Assembly (NCBI RefSeq): GCF_029168945.1
Contig: NC_083605.1
Coordinates: forward strand, 37,647,280 to 37,711,279
Source: Cannabis sativa
Taxonomy: Eukaryota; Streptophyta; Magnoliopsida; Rosales; Cannabaceae
Length of the DNA stretch: 64,000 nucleotides
Direction: 5' to 3'
The translations under genes and the position numbers were made by a program. Position 1 is the first letter of the stretch. The number at the start of each line of letters is the position of its first letter. Below are positions 44,706 to 58,125 of this stretch, piece after piece. The notes under the pieces were generated by a model. It was given only the letters and a program-made list of their open reading frames with translations, was not told the DNA's origin and searched no databases.

Positions 44706-44778
44706 AGGAGATCTTGAACTAGACCGGTCGAGGTGATCACCTTTCTTGGCATACAAAAATGCCTTGGCCTTGCCCAAA

Positions 44779-45560
44779 TTCAAGATCCCATTATGGAAGA
44801 TGTATACTGGTCCAGAAGACCCATTGGCGCACATCAAATACTTTGAGATGCAACTCGATCTCTCGAAGGTTACTAGTGATGTGTGATGTCACATATTCCA
44901 GCCACTTTGTCAAAAATAGCTCAATAATTGTACTTCAAACTCACCTAATGAAGATTCAACTATTGGGTCAAGTTCTCTCGAGAATTTAACACACAATTCT
45001 AGTCCTTGAGGCTTGTCCCATCCCAGCTAGAAGATCTTGTCAAAGTCAAGCAGCGACTAAGAGAACCTTTAAAGGATTACATCCAGAGGTTCGTGGCCGA
45101 GGATACAAAAGTCAAAGGCCTTATAGAAAAAGTCCAATATACGACCATAGTGGGGGCATACTCCCACTGAGTGACTTCTAGAAAGACATTTGAAGGATCT
45201 TAACCAACAACATAAAGGAGTTCCATGATAGAGGTGATGGCTTTATCAAACTTTCAGAAGCCATACGACAGGCCTAGATGGGGCTTGCCAAAACCGGCAG
45301 TCACGACACATCCTGAAATCTCATGCCCTACCAAGCGCGCAGGCAAACACCAGAAACTCTGCCCAAACTTCTAGTGGCAAAAACACTAGTAACTAATGCA
45401 AAACAAACAGCTCTGGGAGAAACAGTGGCAAAAAGGACAAATTTAACACTTCTACCATGCCACAAAAGAATAAGGAGGAGAAGGATACCTACTTCACTCT
45501 CCTGACGGAGAAACCTACCGCCATCTTCACGACAATTTAGGGAGCAATCCTCTACAAGAA
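44779..45560 (+). pseudogene. Gag of element F
   Basis: Readable stretch: PKFKIPLWKMYTGPEDPLAH, IKYFEMQLDLSKV, then CHIFQPLCQK after a TGA, and later LEDLVKVKQRLREPLKDYIQRFVAE. These align with the Gag domain of element C (62483-62046). Several stops and frame changes occur, and the N-terminus is missing at the junction with element D. Confidence 0.78.
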
Positions 45561-45570
45561 TCCCTTTCCA

Positions 45571-46470
45571 ATGAAAAGGGAGTTGAGCAAGAGGGGCATG
45601 TCAAAGATCTATCGATTTCATAATGACTTTTGCCATGACACCAATGAGTGGTTGAATTTGAAGAAGGAGATTAAATACCTCATAAGGCATAACAATCCTC
45701 GAATGTGTTGTTTTGTGCATAACAATGGAGATCCAATGCCACAACCTATGGCAGGACACTTAGGGGTCATTAATGGCAGACCACACATTGTAGGTGAGAC
45801 TAGCAAAGCTAGGGAGCGCTATGCTCGGGCACTCCGTCACGAGCCTAAAAGCAACATCCTGGTCGTTAAAGATAAGGTCTCTAAGTAACCAAAGCTTATA
45901 GAGCCTACAATTTCTTTCCCATAAAAAGACGTTTCTCAAGTTAGTTTCCCACACAACGACCCCTTGGTCATTACTGCACAAATCGAGAATATGACAATAG
46001 CAAGATTCATGGTGGATGATGGAGCCTCCTTCAACAATCTTTTCAAATCAACATATGAAAACATGGGGCTACATCTCATCGACCTGACACCCTGCAATCA
46101 AGTGATGTATGGCTTCTTTTCCAAAGGCATCGCTCCTGTCAGGTATATCATATTACCGCTCAAAGTTGGAGAAAATCCAATCACTAGAACTCTAATGGCA
46201 CAATTTTTCATAATCAATGTTCTATCGACCTTCAATGCCATGATAGGCCGACTTGCCCTTAATGATCAGAAGGCAGTGACATCCATCTACCACCTATGCC
46301 TCAAATTTCCAACGAGGACTGGAGTACGATGTGTGAGGGGAGACCAAAGTTTGCGTGTTAATGTTACAACTTGGCCTTGTACAAAGCTAAGAAAGAGAAG
46401 ATGCTCACCAAGAGCTCTAAAGAAGACCCTAGTAAAAAGTAATGAAGTCCAGGCCAAAGCAAGGACATAG
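45571..46470 (+). pseudogene. Zinc knuckle remnant and protease of element F
   Basis: The first open part (45571-45888) has IYRFHNDFCHDTNEWLNLKKEI, where the knuckle cysteines are Tyr and Trp, then GGRPHI-like NGRPHIVGETSKARERYARAL. The second (45964-46470) has AQIENMTIARFMVDDGASFNNL, a protease site with DDG in place of DNG, and FIINVLSTFNAMIGRLALNDQKA. The protein could not bind zinc or cleave normally. Confidence 0.8.
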
Positions 46471-47300
46471 ACATAGATCCTCACTTTAGGGATCCTCCAC
46501 GAAGCTTCAGACCTGTAGAAGAGTTGGAAGAAGTAGAGGTTGATCCCACTTTCCCATCAAGAAGACTAAAAATTAGGAGAAGTTTAGCACTAGAAATTAA
46601 ATCAATATTGATAAGATTTGTAAGGGCAAACCTAGACTTTTTTGCATGGTCACATGGAGACATGGTCAAGAGGAGGTTGTTAGACAAGGAGCGCGCCCAA
46701 GCGCCAAGGATGAGGTCGAGAGGCTATAAGCCCATGACTTCATAATGGAGGCATTCTATCCACTATGGATATCGAACCCAGTACTGGTGCCCTAACCAAC
46801 AAAAATTTGAGACTATGCATTGACTTCACCAACCTGAAGAAAGCATGTCCAAATTATTGCTTTTTGCTTGACTAAATTTTACATGCCACAGCTGGCCATG
46901 AAATCCTGAGTTTCATGGACGTGTATTCATGTTACAATAAAATAAAGATGCATCCTCCAGACTAGGAGCACACTAGATTCATGACAAACTTAGGCCTAAA
47001 CTGCTACAAAGTAATGCCCTTTGGAATAAAAAATGCAGGGGCCACGTATCAGAGGCTAGTGAACATGATGTTAAATGATCACATTGGCAGCAACATGGAG
47101 GTGTATGTGGATAACATGCTTGTCAAGTCCAAAAAGGCTGGGAGCATGTGGAGGACCTAGACAAATGCTTTAAAATCCTTCACAGCTACGACATGAAGCT
47201 CAACCCCATGAAATGTGCTTTTGGAGTAGGCTCTTGAAAATTCTTTTCAATCATAATTAACGCTAGGGGAATAGAAAAAAAAAACCCAGACAAGATCCCA
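46471..47300 (+). pseudogene. Reverse transcriptase of element F, with YVDN
   Basis: EVEVDPTFPSRRLKIRRSLALEIKS to ANLDFFAWSHGDMV is open in 46524-46745. Beyond this the frame breaks repeatedly, but LCIDFTNLKKACPN, FMDVYSC and KVMPFGIKNAGATYQRLVNMM remain readable. The catalytic motif is YVDN (47104-47115), with Asp changed to Asn, which would abolish activity even without the stops. Confidence 0.8.
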
Positions 47301-48335
47301 GCCCTTTTGGACGTGAAGTCACCCACAACTATCAAGGAATTACAAAGACTAACAGGATGAATTGCTGCATTAAGCAGATTTGTGTCCAAGTGTACTGACA
47401 AATGCGTACCCTTATTTAACATTATTAGAGGCAACAAAAAACTCGAGTGGATAAGAGAATGTGAAAAAACATTCCAAGAGCTAAAGAAACAATTGGCTCA
47501 ACCACCTGTGTTGTCCAAACCCCTAGACTATGAAGAGCTAGATGTGTACCTAGCAGTCACAGAACATGTTGTTAGTGCTGTCCTCACAAGAGAAGAAGAC
47601 GGTGTCAACACCTTTTACACTACATTAGAAAAAGACTAATCAAAGTTGAAAGTCGATACACACTCATGGAAAAGCTGACTTATATTTTGTCATTGGCTTA
47701 AAGAAAGTTAAGGTCCTACTTCAAGGCACACCCCATAAAGGTGTAAACTAATCAACCCTTGCAGCAGGTTTGACAAAAACTTGAAGCATCAGGCCGACTA
47801 CTCAAGTGGGCCATTCAGCTTCGCCAGTTTGAGATCACATATCAAATAAGAATATGCATAAAGGGTCAATCCCTTGTAGACTTCTTGATTGAGTGCACAA
47901 ACTCATCTCGTTAGATATCTCAAGATTCAGGAGAAAAGTAAGAGCCAAAAAAGAAGTGAGAACAAGAGCAATAACAGAAAACTAAAGAACTAACATGGAA
48001 ACTCCATGTTGACAAAAGTTGCACTGACCAATTGTCTAATACAGGCATTGCCTTTATAACACTTTGGGGCAGCAACTGCACGGAGCAATAAAATTTTTCT
48101 TGAAAGCCTCAAACAATGAGGCTGAATATGTAGGCTTATTAGCCGACCTCAAGCTAGCATATGAAGTACGAGTTGACAAGCTGGATATTCAACAATTTTC
48201 AACTAGTTGTGAATTAAATCCTAGTTGAGTACACAGTTCGAGGTGAGAAAATTGTGGCCTACTTGAGCAAACTCAAAGACTTACTAAGTCAGCTCAGAAG
48301 CTACACAATCAGGATAAGAAGTTATCGCTTGAAGA
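47301..48335 (+). pseudogene. Two RNase H domains of element F
   Basis: ELQRLTG and SKCTDKCVPLFNIIRGNKKLEWIRECEKTFQELKKQL are open at 47382-47639 with LDVYLAVTEHVVSAVLTREED. Then decayed FEITYQIRICIKGQSLVDFLIE (about 47830) leads to a second domain with HVDKSCTDQLS and ASNNEAEYVGLLADL (about 48005-48150) and AYLSKLKDLLSQL. It ends near 48335 without the usual continuation into integrase. Confidence 0.75.
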
Positions 48336-48373
48336 GCTCAGCTTCATCAAGGCCTGAAAGCAAAACAAGAAAA

Positions 48374-48470
48374 AATCAATATCAAAGTATAACATTGGCT
48401 GGTCAGCCCCTCTCTAAGGCTGCTATGGCTAGCCAACCCCTTAAGGATACAACCTTGGTTGGCCAACCAC
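48374..48470. repeat. Short tandem repeat (GGCTGGTCAGCCCC-like) in element F
   Basis: Three units about 35-40 bp apart: TGGCTGGTCAGCCCCT, TGGCTAGCCAACCCCT, TTGGTTGGCCAACCACA. Each core is self-complementary. Related TGGCTGGCCAGGACC sequences occur at 50476-50642, on the other side of the antisense gene. Confidence 0.6.
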
Positions 48471-48529
48471 ATGCTTTAAATCCTTTGATAGTGAGCTTAC
48501 AGAAGTGCCGAAAAGGTGAACGAAGCTAA

Positions 48530-50090
48530 AATTACAACTTATCACAGATAGATCCCGAAGGCCAGTGGAGTAAAGCCTGTCTTTCTCACCATCACCGAGC
48601 TCCTTGAGCTCTTCATCCATGAAAGGAAGTGCTCTTCAGAAGATCCCCCATCGAGGCCTCTTAAGTTGGAAGACATATCTACAAAATGAAAGTAGCAAAG
48701 TCAAAAAGCAAGTCATAAATATTCAATGATAGACAAGAATGTAAGAGATGGTGCCATTAACTATCAAATACCATCATCCTCGGATGAGGAACTATCGGAA
48801 TCGTCAACAACTACCTTGCCCTTACTTCTAGATGAAGGCAAAGGGCAAGTAGGTCCCTCAGAATTCGAGCCTCGAGGCTTAATCTAGAGAGAAGCATCAC
48901 TAACTAAACCCCCATTGGCCAAGCATTGGCAAAGGGCCCTCTCTTTCCCCTCTAGATTTTGAGCTATATGAGACAAAGAAATGCCATCGTACAAGTCAGA
49001 CTTCTCCATCCCCAGGACAAGCTCTCTCGGCTATTGGGGCTCCCGCAACTCTAGGAGTAGGAGGATACAAAATATACTTCTAGAAGTTGGCAACACTGGT
49101 CAACTTGAGTATGTTTATCTTCCATGTCAAAATAGATAGGGTTTGGTTTGTCATATATCTCATCTGTAATGCATGGATAGAGCGCTTGAAAAATAGCACT
49201 CGCTAAAGGCGTCGATGACGTAACCCCTTAACATCCCTAGCAATGAAATATTTCTCAGCATACTCACCAACATTCGACATAGGCGTGATGTCAGTATTAC
49301 CTAACCACCGATGGCCAACATGGGTAAAGTAAAAGTATATAGGTCGGTTTTGCTTCTGAATAGACTCCAAATCAAAGTAATATCCAATCTCATAAGGAGT
49401 GGACTAAGGCCAGCCTATCTCCCTATATAAAATCAACATCACCGGAAGGTACTTAATACTTTTCGAGGTGATTTTTGTCAAACACATCCCGAAGTAATCA
49501 AAAATGTCTCGAAAGTATGGATGAAAAGGTAACGCAGATCGTTGCTCGATGTGTACTCTAACCACGCCGTCCAGTTTAGGGCCATTCTATGCACTAATTT
49601 ATCCCACAGATGTATCCTGCAATAGATGCCACCTACTAGCCCGTTGGATAGTATCTTATAAAAACTGTCAGTAGAGATAGTAGACACAAGTGAGATCCAC
49701 ATGTTTCCCTGCAATCTAGCATCTAAGGTCTCATGCTCAGAAGGGTGGGTCAAGACGTGGTCCAAGCCTAACACTGAAGATAGAACAAGCCTATTTAGCA
49801 AATTACCATTAGCATCGTAATGACCAAAAGGGGAGTTGGAGAGAATAATACAAGTCATGTATCTCCTTCTTCTAACTGGTGGTAGCCTCTTCAAGATCAA
49901 ACACAATATCAGGGCTCTCAACCCCTTGGTCGACCTCACGCACCTCTGCTTGGTCAACATCTGGATCAACATTAACATGAGGCTAGGTAGCCTCCTCTAC
50001 AATCTAGACTCAACCCCTTGTAGCCACCCTAGATACATAGGGGTCACATGCAGGCGCTCTACGACAAGTCTGTTTTATTTTGTCCATGAT
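48530..50090 (-). pseudogene. Antisense gene of element F (PF04195-like family), decayed
   Basis: The minus-strand ATG at 50087 begins MDKIKQTCRRAPACDPYVSRV, matching MARTKQTMRRVDASNPHVAQ of element A. The acidic stretch NVNVDPDVDQAEVREVDQG follows (near 49978). The domain core is at about 49530-49400: LPFHPYFRDIFDYFGMCLTKI and SKSIKYLPVMLILYREIGW, like PF04195. Towards 48770 a Ser/Asp-rich piece (VVVDDSDSSSSEDDG) is readable. The longest open frame here (49978-49478) is mostly out of the true frame. Broken by many stops. C-terminal coiled coil not recognised. Confidence 0.62.
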
Positions 50091-51489
50091 TATAGGATAA
50101 CCAAAGGACCTACGCGGCTTTCACCTGCCTTATCCGTCACCTAGAACCACTTGTATAGAAGAGATAAGGGGAAGTGAGCAACCTAACGAAGCTACAAACA
50201 CCTTCTAGTCAACAATACTCAAGGGTACCTTCCAGGTAAATCATAATGTACAAGGTCAATTATTAACCAAGTACCATCTTAAGGACACTTACTTAGACAT
50301 ATGGTAACTCCAAAGTTATACAATTGACTACAATGTACTCAGTACAAGGTCTTATATAGACTTTCCAAGGGGAACCACGCATAAGACTGTAGTTGTATAT
50401 GCCTCAAAGACCGTCACGAGACCCTAGCTGAGGTCAATAGAGGGTAAAAAACTAGCTCCATGCTTGGAGCCTTGGCCTTGGCTGGCTTGACCCCATGACC
50501 CAGCCTATGGCCGGCCAGGACTCTATTTTCCAGGCATAGGCCAACCAGCCGATGGGGTGTACCCCTTGGACGCCAAGACCCCCTACTAGCCATCCTTGGC
50601 TGACAAGGTCTTAAACAAGACCTCCTTGGCTGGCCAGGACCTGTACTGATCTCAGCATGTGTTTTTTCAAGGTTTCAAACACGTTATTTGTGTTCTTAGA
50701 GACTCAAAAAGTCAAGAATCACAACGAAGGTTAGATTCAGATCTTTTTCGTCTAGAAATCACACGCTACATATCCTAAGGCTATCATACAAATATAAATA
50801 CATAGAGGACAACAATCTAATGTAGGAATCAAGAGATATTCGAAGCAAAAAATAATGTTCATGCGTTCATTGAAAAATCAACCAAATCACGTGAATTAGC
50901 GGGAATAGAACGCTTACCCACAACAAGAAATCATTGAAGACAAAGATGGGAAGCTTAGATTGACAAAACAATGCAAAAATTCCAGGAGAATGGTGCTTGT
51001 GTGGGTTCAGCCCTCTAGAGAGAAGAAGGATCTTCTTTAAATGTAAATTTCTAGTGAGAGAGTGAAAAATAAAATAGGAAAGAGGGTTTGCCCCCAAAAG
51101 AACTTATATAGTACATGGGGGTCCCCTCATTCACTTACCTCACCTACACAACAAAGAGGAAAATAAAGCAATTAGTTTACTACAACAAATGATTTTAGAT
51201 ACCCAAGGCAAAGTATTTCAAATGGCTAAACATGCATTAACTTCTATTCAACAAAGGCTACATCAGTTCTAACTACACCAATCTAATTGGTAAGTCCCAA
51301 TACTAAGGCCAGCCAACCTGCTTCCTGTAGGTGTTTGCCCAGCAAGGAGAAGAACGGGAAGGATTTTTTGTAGAATTCTACATGTGGACTGTGAGTTGGG
51401 CTGTAAATTGCGCCCTAACATCCCAATAAAATAGCTCAAAAATTTCTATGTTTAAGGATATTTTGGTCTTTTCAAATTAACTAATTTAA
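50091..51489. other. Non-coding 3' region of element F, with TGGCTGGCCA repeats
   Basis: No gene seen. 50476-50642 holds several GC-rich units of TGGCTGGCCAGGACC type in both orientations, and a further one near 51305. The rest is AT-rich. The 3' LTR of F should start somewhere near 51400, but I cannot fix the base. Confidence 0.5.
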
Positions 51490-52873
<1,384 letters not shown>

Positions 52874-52882
52874 CTAATTTAA

Positions 52883-53338
52883 TGTATAAATATCTAAGGG
52901 TTTCAGTTATAAATTAGGGTTAAGATCTACTATATAAAGGGCCTTACTTCTAATATAGAAAACCAAAGTCTCATTCTATCCTCCAAGTGATAAAGTTATT
53001 AGCCTAAGTCTCTAAGTCTCATAACTGTCTTCCTCGCTATCTCTCTCTCTCACACGCCCATACAAGCATTATCAACACTTGAGATTTGTCAACCTTGATT
53101 TATACTTTGTATCCTTAAGAGAGCTATATCAGATCCCACCTTTAGTGATCTGAAGAGTATTATCTCTCAATATCAATACAACTAAAAGGGGAGTAGGTCA
53201 TTACCCGCTATCAAAGAGGCCGAAACCTCTATAAAAATTTTGTGTGTTCTTTACTTTCTAATTCTAATCGTGTAACAAGTGGAAAACATCAAATTCATAT
53301 GACCCCACTGTCGGTTATCCACTTTTTAAGGTCAACAT
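52883..53338 (+). repeat. Right part of the 3' LTR of element F
   Basis: TATATAAA at 52931-52938 is a likely LTR TATA box. The stretch GAAACCTCTATAAAAATTTT (about 53222-53241) corresponds to GAACCTCTATAAAATTCTTG in element A's LTR on its coding strand. The end AGGTCAACA at 53338 also matches. The left part of the LTR lies beyond the Mutator-like element. Confidence 0.65.
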
Positions 53339-53537
53339 ACCAGAAATTTGATCAGCAATAATAAGATACTTCATCGGTAGAGGACGAGCTTTAGTGATGT
53401 AACCGAAGAGATCATGGCCTATGATGACAACAAGGACTTCAGGTCACCAAAGTAAAAAATTGTGATTATCCAACTTCAAAGAGAAATTATGAGAAAGGAT
53501 AAATGGAGTAGTTGCAATCACAATCACCATTAGCAAT
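53339..53537. other. Unassigned flank between elements F and C
   Basis: 199 bp. I see no domain, repeat or RNA gene. It could be older host or element sequence. Its last five bases, GCAAT, are the left flank of element C, whose right flank is outside the window. Confidence 0.4.
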
Positions 53538-54217
53538 TGTTAACCTCACTTTTAGCCAACGACAACGAATCTATTTTATAAGCGATAAATGATTTATAAT
53601 AACAAATATATGATAAAGCAATAAAAAGACACAGGAATTTTATAGAGGTTCAGCCCCAAGCATTTCAGTAATAGCCTAATCCTCGTTACTTGTATTGACT
53701 TAAGATCAAGGAGAAAGATTCCTTTTCTTATAACTCTTACAACAGTATCTCTGAATATATAATTCTTAGATAATATATTTAGGGTATAGTCTTAGCTCAA
53801 CTGCTTTTCGACCGATCTCTTACCAAGTGAATATGCATCACTATTTAAGGGGCTAGTAAGCTTGGGGAAGAAGAGTTTCCCCTCTCGTTACAATGGGTAT
53901 AAATAGAAAGATCGTGGGATCAATGCTGAATGTAAGGATTGTGGGATTGAGGCTGAATACACTGATAGTGGGATCGTGTGTATGCCATATCCACGTAAAT
54001 TGACCCCTGAGTTATGGGGATTGTGCTGATGACTCACGATGCAAAATTTGAATTCGCTAAGAGTTTGGCCATTCTATGTGGGTTACTGAATACTTTGCTC
54101 TAGGCATGCCAGTGAGGCATGCTGCTCTGACTGTGCTTCCCGAGCAGATGTTCCAAGTAGACTCCACGTGTCACCATTCATGTGATGCCACGTCAGAGTG
54201 CAAAAATTGGGATAACA
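53538..54217 (-). repeat. 3' LTR of element C
   Basis: 680 bp; it starts TGTTAACCTCAC (family TGTTGACCTCGC) and ends GGGATAACA. It is about 50 bp longer than the LTRs of A, with an extra segment near 53760-53820 that the right LTR partly shares. The TATA position reads ATTTAAGG here, so it is mutated. Confidence 0.92.
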
Positions 54218-54230
54218 TTTGCCCCCCAAG
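54218..54230 (-). other. Polypurine tract of element C
   Basis: CTTGGGGGGCAAA on the minus strand directly against the LTR, identical to 1449-1461. Confidence 0.88.
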
Positions 54231-54295
54231 TTTGGACGGGAGTTCCGAAGCTGCGTGTAGACTTTATCAGAGCCGCTTCTACTTTTGGATGGGGA

Positions 54296-54529
54296 CACGT
54301 GTCGAGTGCAACCATCCGAGACTAGATGTGAGGCTTACTGGCCATCCCTTCAGTTTTCGGCTAATAAATGCTCTGATACTTAATATTTCGAAATCTGATT
54401 TTTTCTCTCCACGGCTGACGGCTGCACTTAATTATTTTTGATTTCCCATATTCGCTTTTAAGGAGGGAAACTTAGGCGTCTGAGGTTCCTTTGAGACAAT
54501 TACCTCTTTTCGTGACTTGCCTATAAATA
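54296..54529 (+). promoter_or_regulatory. Candidate promoter of the antisense gene in element C
   Basis: G-box CACGTG at 54296-54301 and TATAAATA at 54522-54529, 221 bp apart (219 bp in element A). A leader of about 250 bp follows, ending in CTTTTGTAG just before the ATG at 54784. Confidence 0.6.
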
Positions 54530-54783
54530 CCAAACAACATTGGCACACAAACTCATTTTGCAGTCATAACACTTGTTTCTGAACTGCGTAACGTCTATCT
54601 TTCATCTTGCTTATTCTAAGCTTCATGAACTTTTTTTCCCTAACTCGAGAAAATTTTTGACTTCTTGAGTTCTGACTTTTCTTCAAACATAATCGTTGTG
54701 CTGGGTACTCCTGGTCGACATATTTGCTTGTTTATCGTTCGATATTCTGAACAAACACTCATCTTGTGCGTTGTCTTTTGTAG

Positions 54784-57446
54784 ATGAACTCAGGTGAGTC
54801 TTGCGAAAACGGACATTGGATCGACCAGGATGAGCTTCAACTTCTACACGAGGATCATCCTCGTCTTTATTCTAGTCCACCTTCCTCTAGCAAACGACAT
54901 TCTTCAAACCCTGTACCCAACCATAGATTGATGGCTCGTACAAAGAAAACTACGTGTTTGGCTGACACGTCTGACCCTCAAATGGCTCGACATACCGTTT
55001 TGCCTAACGCCGAACAGGATCCAGCTGTCCAAATGGAGGAGGATCATGAAGGGGACGCTGATGTCCAGGAGATCAAGGGGCAGGACGATGTACGTTCTGG
55101 AAGTTCCTCCGAGGAGGAGGAATAGGCAGAGGTTGCACCCCCAAACTACAGGGAGTATAACGGGCTGGGGAGCCAGTCGATGCTGACAGAGACATCCTGG
55201 TTGAGGGCGTGGACTACGTCAGTGAGGAACTTGTTGTGACGGTTCCTCATAAAAGGAAACGTGCCTTGGGCTTCAGGTGGGTAAGCCCTCTTTCCAAGGT
55301 TACTGAGGCGCGCCTTCGGTCTCTCGACTAGGATGGGTACTTGGGTGACTTTGACTGCTACATTCCCGCCTACAACAATTGTGCCACAAACCCTGAAAAG
55401 GGGATGTGCGCCTAGTCGGGTGCCCATGGTTAGCAAGGGGCATTGATGCCTTTGCATCAATACTTCAAGAATGTGGCAGACTTCTTCGGCCTTTGCCCAG
55501 CCCAGTTCACTCCTAAGGGCATCAAGTATCTGTTTGCCATCTTCGTCCTCTATGCCTCTCAGAATTAGGGTACGCCCTCTCCCCACGAGGTTGCTTGGTA
55601 CTTTGATTTGAAGTCCACCCCCAAGCAAGGCAGGTCGGGGTACTTCTACTTTTCTCAACCAGGCTTCAAGTGGTTGGCGGGCATGGACGATACGGCCATC
55701 GGCAAGATTGGGCGCTTTGTTGATGAGTACTTCATGGTGGATGGCACGAGCATCACTCACACTCGGTTCCAGCAGATTTCGACATATCACCGCCCTCCCC
55801 TCACTCTTACTCTTAGGGATAGAGCTCAAAAACTTACCCGGCTCCCGGGGGAAGAGCGAAATATTATCCAGTTGACCTCTGAGGATAATCTTGTGAGGTA
55901 TGGGATCTATCCCAAGGAATTTACTCCTAAGTCCGTGACAGGGAAGAAGAGGAAATCTGGTGCTGGCCGGACCAAACGAGCTCATTTGAAGGATGAGTTG
56001 ATTCATTGAAGCACGAGGCTAAGTTGAAGGGCGGTCCAAGGGCCAAGCAGTATCCTCAGGAGCCCTTGAATCCTGAAGATGAAGCTGAGGAAAAGCAGGT
56101 GACTCAACTGAAAAGGAAGATGAAGGGAGCCCATTTCACCTGTTTGGCCATCCCCTCCCATGTTCAGAAAGGGAAAGCTGTTATGTCTGAAATAAGATCG
56201 ACATCAGGTAATGATGGACTTCTGAGTCTTGTTCGGGCAGTCACCTTGCATATTACTTCATCCTGTTTATGATGTCTGTTTTCTAACCATGTTGTTTTTG
56301 TTCTGCACAGACATGTCTTGGCAGATGCTCGACGATCTGAGGAAGAGAATAGGCGGAAGCTCTAGCGCCTCTCCTCCGGCAAAGAAGTCTAAGGGTGGTG
56401 AGGGGTCCTCTACTAAGGAAAAGAGGCCTACTGGGGAGGACATTGATCTTTCTTAGGAGTTGACTGCTGCAAGCCCCTCTACCCCCAAAGCCGCAAAGTC
56501 TAAGGAGTCTTGACCACCGAAGGTTGAGTCTGAACTTGTCAGGAGTGATCCTGAACGGGTGCGGGCACCTACTCCACCTTTGTTGGTGTTTCCTAAGCCC
56601 AAAAAGGGCAAGGATATGTTGGCCCATTATATGAACCGGCTGGTTCATGAGGTCAGGGAGCAACTAGCTGGTGCTGGCAATGACTCATCTTTGGAATTGC
56701 TGGTGGGCTGAGTCTTGAAGGAGTTCACCGGGGTAAGTATTTCTTAATACATCCCTTTAATCTTCCATATTTAGCTCAAATGCTAAAGTTCTTTCCTTGT
56801 GCAGGTCGGTCTGAAGTTGGCCTACACTTACTTCTGGGCTAAGTCTGCTGCTTCTAAGAATACGACTCAGTGTGACACCCTGAGGGCAGAGGCAGACTTG
56901 GCCAGGAATGATGCTGAAGAAGCAAGGGCGGAAGTCAGAGCTGTTCGGTTGGAATTGGGTGAAGCCAACAAGAAGTTATTTGCCGCTCAGAAGAAAATCA
57001 TTGTGCTGACTAAGGATCTCGAGGTTGCTGGCCGTTTTGAAGAGATCATTGAGACCTTATCTGCTAAGGTAAACAGTCTTCAGGACGAGAGGACTTCCCT
57101 TCGATCAGTTCTTCATTAGATGAAGGAGGAAAAGGAATCCAAGGAAGAGGAGCTTTCGGCTGAGGTGGACAGGTTGAAGGAGAAGGTCAATGCCTTGGAG
57201 ACAGCCGGTCTTAAGCTCTTCTTTGATTTTTGGAAGGCTAATCCTCAGGCCAATTTTGACTACTTGGGCAATGCTAAGGACATGTACCTTGAGTTCTGCA
57301 CGTCCCAAGTGGCCTATGGCAAAAATGAGGCGACTACTTCAACCTCCGGTCAGGCTGCGGATGCACCTCCTATTCAAACAACAGATCTTCCTGCACTGGT
57401 TGGCTTAGAAGAACCGAACAAAGAGCCTGGGACTCAAGCTGCTTAA
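54784..57446 (+). pseudogene. Antisense gene of element C (PF04195-like domain and coiled coil), most complete plus-strand copy
   Basis: ATG at 54784 right after TTTTGTAG. The first 114 codons are open: WIDQDELQLLHEDHPR, then MARTKKTTCLADTS at residue 50, and an acidic end. The domain part (55280-56010) has LMPLHQYFKNVADFFGLCPAQFTPKGIKYLFAIF-type sequence with four stops, then an open stretch (55608-56009) KSTPKQGRSGYFYFSQPGFKW to YGIYPKEFTPKSV. Likely introns: CAG|GTAATG (56208) to CTGCACAG (56310), and GGG|GTAAGT (56733) to TTGTGCAG (56804). The last exons hold a coiled coil (ARAEVRAVRLELGEANKKLFAAQKK) and KLFFDFWKANPQANFDYLGN. Function unknown. Damage: at least six stops and frame changes. 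Confidence 0.8.
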
Positions 57447-58125
57447 ACACTTCTCTTTTTATCTCTTTATTTGATATATCTTATTCGGCCTAAGGGCCTT
57501 TTCTAAGACATCATGACCGGCCAAGCTGTCTTTAAACATCGAATTATTTTTCATTTTTCGGACAACAAGCTGATCGGGTAGCTTTTAATCCCGGTATTAT
57601 GTGCTTTTGTTATCCTTAATGAATTTCATTCTCTGTTTATAATTTTCGTGGAATCGTGATTGTTTTATTTTTACCAAATGCTTTGTACAGGTATAGGTGC
57701 CCCCCAAGTGACCGAGCAGACGTATGACTCTTGCTCACTTGTCTTTTACAAATATATTGTTTATCTGTTCGGTGTTTTGGGCTTGACCAAACCTTTTGTA
57801 CGCATTGTATGGTAAATTAGAAACATGTTGATAATTTTGACTCAATTGAATTTTGAAATAACTATCTTTATTCATTTATTGATCGAAAAGTGTATTTTTT
57901 ACTGTAGTAGCTTACGTCAGAGCTATTTGATCTAATCTGATGTTTTAGCTTAACATGAAATAAAACAAATTGCAGACATAAGAAACTGTACTTTAAAGTG
58001 GTCACCCGACCTGAGTACTTTGTTTCATTTATTGAAACCTTTGAGCGTAGTCCGCCCAGGAGGCCATTCACTTAAAAGCAAATGTTCATTTAGTACTTAA
58101 AGTGGTCATCCGACCTGGTACTTTA
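57447..58125. other. Convergent spacer of element C, with hairpin
   Basis: No gene. It aligns with 3162-3856. The hairpin is at 57706-57740 (AAGTGACC against GCTCACTT, one mismatch). It ends where L4 starts, just short of the pol stop codon. Confidence 0.6.

Noticed and set aside
49478..49978. 166-codon minus-strand frame taken as a protein
   Set aside because: The conserved motifs of the antisense gene (LPFHPYF, SIKYL) are in a neighbouring frame, so this frame is mostly a shadow.
51410..51425. TGTAAATTGCGCCCTAACA as a firm start of F's 3' LTR
   Set aside because: No second LTR copy is available and the polypurine tract before it is unconvincing, so I left the start open.
55146..56006. 286-codon open frame on the minus strand
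   Set aside because: It overlaps the antisense gene of element C in the opposite frame; all recognisable motifs are on the plus strand.
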